From an uncultured Atopobium sp. (lineage in GTDB: Bacteria > Actinomycetota > Coriobacteriia > Coriobacteriales > Atopobiaceae): a stretch of 12,665 bases of DNA. Made by a program: the position numbers and the translations under genes. Location: the NCBI GenBank assembly GCA_900555335.1, contig USKU01000032.1, forward strand, positions 1-12,665, written 5' to 3'. Shown here piece after piece: positions 10,824-12,665 of the stretch. Each line of letters starts with the position of its first letter. Position 1 is the first letter of the stretch. The notes beneath the pieces are model-generated. The model worked only from the letters and a program-made list of their open reading frames with translations, was not told the origin of the DNA and made no database searches.

Positions 10824-12665
10824 GAGGAGCCTCCTTACCATTCAACGTTGCCGCAATACGAGCAATCTCAAACTGATGCTGCAATGCGTCAAGCACCTCT
10901 GAAGCACTGCTAAGCCCAGTAAATGATGAATCCACATGCGCACCTACAAGCTTTGACAGCTGAATCATCTGAGGAGCCTCAACATATGCTTCCTTCAAAA
11001 CCTCATCTGTCGAGAAGATCTGTGTAACTTCCCCATCATCTAACACGCTGCCGTGCGCCATAACGACAATTCTTGTAGCAAAGTCCAGCACAACCTCCAT
11101 GTCATGACAGACCATAAGAACTGCACAGCCCTTCTCGCACAGTGATTTGACCATATTCATGACCTGCATACACTCTTTGTAATCCAGACCCGAAGTTGGC
11201 TCATCAAGCACAAGAATATCTGGCTCGCAGGCAACCACAGATGCAAGCGCAACCATCTGACGCTGTCCGCGAGAAAGCATAAACGGCGACGCATCTGCAT
11301 CAAGCCCCATGCGATCAATTGCTTCAAGCGCTTTCTTGCGCGCATCCTCTGCAGACGCACCCTTGAGCTCAAGACCAAACGCAATCTCCTCAAGAACGCT
11401 CTCTTTACAGATCTGGTAATCGGGATTTTGGAACAACGTTGAGACATGCTGAGCAATCTGAGACGTCTTCCAATCCTTGCATGAAGAACCCTTAATATGA
11501 ATGTCTCCCGATCGAGGACGCAACAGGCCATTTACCAGCTTAGTTAGAGTTGTTTTACCTGCACCGTTTTGGCCGACAAGTGCCACAAGCTCGCCAGGGT
11601 GCAAGCTGAGGGAGACGCGCTCAACGCCATCAGTACTCCCCTGATATTTGAAGGTGGCATCAATAACATCAAGAACAGACTGAGTGCTTGGCTGGTCAGC
11701 GTCTTGAAGAACACCAATTCTGTCAAAAGGTCCGCTCGATTCAGCAACCACAGGACCATCTATTTTTGGAAGATACGTCTCCCCTGCTAACTCAACGTCA
11801 TTAGTAGCTAATGGTTGAGAGCACTCTGTAAGAGAAATACTACGATGCTGCAAAGCCCCAACACAGCACGCAAGCTGCTTGGCGGCTGACTGAACTGACA
11901 ACGCAGTTTCATCGCAGACAGCTCTGTCCGCCTCAGATAACAAGTGAGCATACTCAGACTGATGAGAGAACTCATGGACGCCCTTTGAGACGCGCACGCA
12001 ACGAGGAACATCAACGCCAACCTCTTGCAGTAAATCTACCTGAGAAAACACTTCCTCACCGCTACCGTATGCACAAATGGAGCCCTTGTCCATAACGGCA
12101 ATCTTTGAGCAATACTTAGCGAGAAGACCCACTTTTTGCTCAATTACCACAACCGTAATGCCTTTGGTTTTGTTGAGCTCTGAAAGGGTCTGGAAGATTA
12201 ACTCGGACGACGTTGGATCTAAGGCCGCTGTTGGCTCATCAAGCACCATAACTTGTGGCTGAAGCGCCAAAAGTGCTGCTATAGCAACCTTTTGCTTCTG
12301 TCCACCAGAAAGAGAAGCAATCTCTCTAAAGCGGAGGCTAGCAATACCAACTGTCTCTAGAGCATAGGTAATGCGCTCTGGAATCTCTGCATGAGGAACT
12401 GCAAAGTTCTCAAGACCAAAGAGAAGCTCATCCTCAACAATTGAAGCAACCATCTGCGCATTGATATCTTGAGTGATTGATCCTACAATCTTAGAGATAT
12501 CAGTCAGCGCAACCGTGCAGGTATCCATTCCAGCAACAAGAATCTTGCCAAAGAAATTACCTCTAAAGTGATGAGGAATGGCGCCAGAAAGTGCAAGAGC
12601 AAGCGTAGACTTGCCCGCACCAGAAGGACCAACAATACCTACAAAGTCACCCTCCTGAACGCTCA
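10816..12665 (-). CDS. Fused double-ATPase subunit of an ECF transporter, 5' end cut by window
   Basis: Two ABC ATPase domains in one chain that power an ECF vitamin or metal importer, as in YkoD-type proteins. The frame is open from the window edge; the internal ATG at 12528 is not the start, since the 45 codons before it hold the first Walker A. Counting residues from the edge, domain 1 has Walker A GPSGAGKST (12-20), signature LSGGQ (118-122) and Walker B VMVLDEP (138-144). Domain 2 has Walker A GQNGAGKTT (364-372), signature LSRGQ (463-467), Walker B ILVLDEP (483-489) and switch CHD near 519-521. About 30 N-terminal residues are missing. A linker of roughly 100 residues separates the domains. 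The switch His of domain 1 is replaced by Gln. The stop overlaps the ecfT start. The 615 visible residues fit a complete fusion apart from the N-terminus. Confidence 0.95.
   Translation of the reverse strand, partial: SVQEGDFVGIVGPSGAGKSTLALALSGAIPHHFRGNFFGKILVAGMDTCTVALTDISKIVGSITQDINAQMVASIVEDELLFGLENFAVPHAEIPERITYALETVGIASLRFREIASLSGGQKQKVAIAALLALQPQVMVLDEPTAALDPTSSELIFQTLSELNKTKGITVVVIEQKVGLLAKYCSKIAVMDKGSICAYGSGEEVFSQVDLLQEVGVDVPRCVRVSKGVHEFSHQSEYAHLLSEADRAVCDETALSVQSAAKQLACCVGALQHRSISLTECSQPLATNDVELAGETYLPKIDGPVVAESSGPFDRIGVLQDADQPSTQSVLDVIDATFKYQGSTDGVERVSLSLHPGELVALVGQNGAGKTTLTKLVNGLLRPRSGDIHIKGSSCKDWKTSQIAQHVSTLFQNPDYQICKESVLEEIAFGLELKGASAEDARKKALEAIDRMGLDADASPFMLSRGQRQMVALASVVACEPDILVLDEPTSGLDYKECMQVMNMVKSLCEKGCAVLMVCHDMEVVLDFATRIVVMAHGSVLDDGEVTQIFSTDEVLKEAYVEAPQMIQLSKLVGAHVDSSFTGLSSASEVLDALQHQFEIARIAATLNGKEAPRG
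10824..10836 (-). promoter_or_regulatory. Ribosome binding site deciding the ecfT start
   Basis: AAGGAGG (10830-10836) with a CTCCTC spacer leads to GTG at 10821-10823. The ATG at 10839-10841 sits upstream of this site and has none of its own. The spacer is complementary to part of the site, so weak self-pairing could limit initiation unless ribosomes translating the ATPase open it. Confidence 0.75.

Noticed and set aside
12526..12528. ATG at 12528 as the start of the double ATPase
   Set aside because: The frame continues upstream to the window edge and encodes a perfect Walker A motif there, so the gene is simply cut by the window.
1..12665. Mobile elements, CRISPR arrays, tRNA or rRNA genes, toxin-antitoxin or defence genes
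   Set aside because: Reading both strands gave no transposase, integrase, terminal inverted repeats, spaced direct repeats or clover-leaf structures. Every substantial frame is explained by a housekeeping family.

Overview
The window looks like a core-genome stretch from a low-to-mid GC member of the Coriobacteriia (Atopobium/Lancefieldella/Olsenella-like Actinomycetota). The reasons are a two-subunit GlyQ/GlyS glycyl-tRNA synthetase, an alanine/glutamate-rich actinobacterial-type tail on ribosomal protein S16, frequent GTG and TTG starts with strong AGGAGG sites, and base composition around half GC. The genus is an inference from recall; no database was searched.

Layout. Ten of the eleven genes lie on the minus strand. 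The right half (window end to 6618) reads: fused double-ATPase ECF transporter subunit (5' end cut by the window), ecfT, obgE, nadD, yqeK, rsfS. The left half (5085 to 1) reads: rpsP, khpA, rimM, trmD, lepB, glyQ, glyS (3' end cut by the window). Between them a single plus-strand gene, a DinB-type Y-family DNA polymerase, diverges from rpsP over a 187-base intergenic region and converges on rsfS with 10 bases between stop codons. That 187-base region is the longest gene-free stretch.

How the genes work together. The rpsP-khpA-rimM-trmD-lepB-glyQS block is a translation and secretion operon: a ribosomal protein, an RNA-binding KH protein, a 16S processing factor, a tRNA methyltransferase, signal peptidase I and a tRNA synthetase. 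The ecf-obgE-nadD-yqeK-rsfS block combines a vitamin-type transporter core, a ribosome-assembly GTPase, an NAD biosynthesis enzyme, a dinucleotide-tetraphosphate hydrolase and a ribosome silencing factor. Many junctions overlap or nearly touch, which suggests translational coupling.

Most notable signals. (1) A strong intrinsic terminator for the rsfS operon lies antisense inside the dinB coding region. (2) The fused ECF ATPase carries substitutions in the switch histidine of domain 1 and the signature motif of domain 2. Both fall in the same composite ATP site, implying one degenerate and one canonical site. (3) dinB has a promoter-like pair that would give a leaderless mRNA, overlapping a LexA-like inverted repeat. 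(4) S16 and EcfT have start codons hidden behind upstream decoy ATGs that overlap their ribosome binding sites. No mobile element, CRISPR array, tRNA, rRNA or clearly novel multigene system was found.
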